This document shows positions 63,373 through 64,000 of a stretch of DNA of 64,000 nucleotides, piece after piece. Source of the DNA: Oceanicaulis alexandrii DSM 11625 (GTDB lineage Bacteria > Pseudomonadota > Alphaproteobacteria > Caulobacterales > Maricaulaceae); NCBI RefSeq assembly GCF_000420265.1, contig NZ_ATUP01000001.1, positions 1,178,001 through 1,242,000 on the forward strand. Direction: 5' to 3'. The notes beneath the pieces are model-generated. The model was given only the letters and a program-made list of their open reading frames with translations, did no database searches and had not been told where the DNA came from. Position 1 is the stretch's first letter. Each line of letters begins with the position of its first letter. The position numbers and the translations under genes were made by a program.

Positions 63373-64000
63373 ATGCGATTGAAGATCAATCATACGACGC
63401 GATACGAATACAGCCGCCCGGTGCCTTACGCCCTGCAGCAGATTCGACTGACCCCGCATTCAGGGCCGACCCAGACCGTGCTCGACTGGTCTCTGGACCT
63501 CGGAGGGGCATCGACAGAAGCGTGTTTTTCAGACCAGCATGGCAATGACGTGCGGCTGCTCAGCGTGGAAAGAAACACGGAATTCGTGGAAATCATCAGC
63601 ACGGGCGAAGTCGAGACGATCAATACTTCGGGCGTGTTCGGACCACATACCGGCCATGTTCCGCTTTGGTATTACCTCACTCAGACCGAGCGGACCCGCC
63701 CCGGTCCGGCCCTGTCGCAACTGATCGCCGACTTCACCCCGTCCGGGACGGACGCGCTGACGCGGTTTCATGACTTGCTGGGCTTTATCGGCGAGCATGT
63801 GGCCTATGATACAAGTTCAACGCATGCAGGCACGACCGCCGAAATCGCGGTCAGCACCGGCAGTGGCGTCTGTCAGGACCACGCCCAGATCTTCATCGCC
63901 GTCGCCCGAGCGCTGGGCTTCCCGGCGCGATATGTCAGCGGCTATTTGCTGATGACGGATCGCACCCAGCAAGAGGCCAGCCACGCCTGGGCGGAAGTGC
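63373..64000 (+). CDS. Transglutaminase-like protein, 3' end cut by window
   Basis: First 209 residues of a transglutaminase-like (COG1305) protein. The N-terminal domain MRLKINHTTRYEYSRPV is typical of this branch, and the core carries Cys167 in GVCQDHAQIF and His204 in SHAWAE; the Asp of the triad lies past the window end. It is the third gene of the ATP-grasp/alpha-E operon, which in other bacteria often continues with a proteasome-type protease; that gene is not visible here. Confidence 0.93.
   Translation, partial: MRLKINHTTRYEYSRPVPYALQQIRLTPHSGPTQTVLDWSLDLGGASTEACFSDQHGNDVRLLSVERNTEFVEIISTGEVETINTSGVFGPHTGHVPLWYYLTQTERTRPGPALSQLIADFTPSGTDALTRFHDLLGFIGEHVAYDTSSTHAGTTAEIAVSTGSGVCQDHAQIFIAVARALGFPARYVSGYLLMTDRTQQEASHAWAEV

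Noticed and set aside
1-64000. CRISPR arrays, insertion sequences, prophage genes
   Set aside because: No regularly spaced repeats, transposase, integrase or phage structural genes were recognised in any frame.

Overview
The window looks like chromosomal DNA of a high-GC marine alphaproteobacterium of the Caulobacterales/Maricaulales type (Maricaulis/Oceanicaulis-like). This is inferred from base composition, the abundance of TonB receptors, a full ccoNOQP-GHIS set with proteobacterial architecture, a SAM-II riboswitch and the gene families present; no rRNA or tRNA is available to fix the taxon. No prophage, transposase, tRNA or CRISPR array was recognised. Most genes sit in tight operons with 4-bp ATGA overlaps.

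Layout. 1-4.3 kb: a truncated carboxylesterase lipoprotein, then a haem-type TonB receptor divergent from a DUF6607 lipoprotein with a Fur-like site between them. 4.4 kb: a cloverleaf-shaped palindromic repeat. 4.5-10.4 kb: ileS-leuS operon, with ileS of the eukaryote-like type 2. 10.6-13.8 kb: hom-metX-metB operon behind a SAM-II riboswitch and a predicted promoter. 13.8-22.8 kb: a TauE/SafE-like membrane protein, then ccoNOQP and ccoGHIS for the cbb3 oxidase and its assembly. 22.9-24.7 kb: a DUF2189 membrane protein and an SDR. 24.7-39.9 kb: a divergent amino-acid super-locus. On the minus strand a Val/Leu/Ile-rich leader peptide and attenuator precede ilvC-ilvB-ilvM-leuA-ilvE-leuC-leuD-leuB. 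On the plus strand a Thr/Ile-rich leader peptide and attenuator precede a fused aspartokinase-homoserine dehydrogenase (thrA), thrB, thrC and ilvD.

39.9-49.4 kb: a TetR regulator and flavoprotein pair, a secreted YHS protein, a large secreted metalloprotease, trhO, a glutathione transferase, a DUF2805 protein, an ABC-F ATPase and two tiny genes (a ribbon-helix-helix protein and a lysine-rich 38-residue protein). 49.4-59.2 kb: an SLC13 transporter and a five-gene accessory locus: TonB receptor plus alpha/beta hydrolase, divergent from a tandem-TetR regulator, an exported fumarase/CMLE-superfamily lyase lipoprotein and an M14 carboxypeptidase lipoprotein. 59.3-64 kb: an M28 peptidase and the start of the conserved circularly permuted ATP-grasp / alpha-E / transglutaminase operon, cut by the window end.

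How it works together. Homoserine supply appears split between two enzymes under different RNA control: one in the methionine operon (SAM-II), one fused to aspartokinase in the threonine operon (leader attenuation). The aspartokinase-HSD fusion has no ACT domain, so the RNA leader may carry the feedback control usually exerted by allostery. The gene set (GHMP ThrB, fused ThrA, IlvM-type subunit, MetX/MetB/Hom operon, IlvC sequence) recalls Xanthomonadales more than typical alphaproteobacteria, suggesting old transfer. The best candidate for an undescribed system is the 51.0-59.2 kb locus, where a normally cytosolic lyase family carries a lipoprotein signal.
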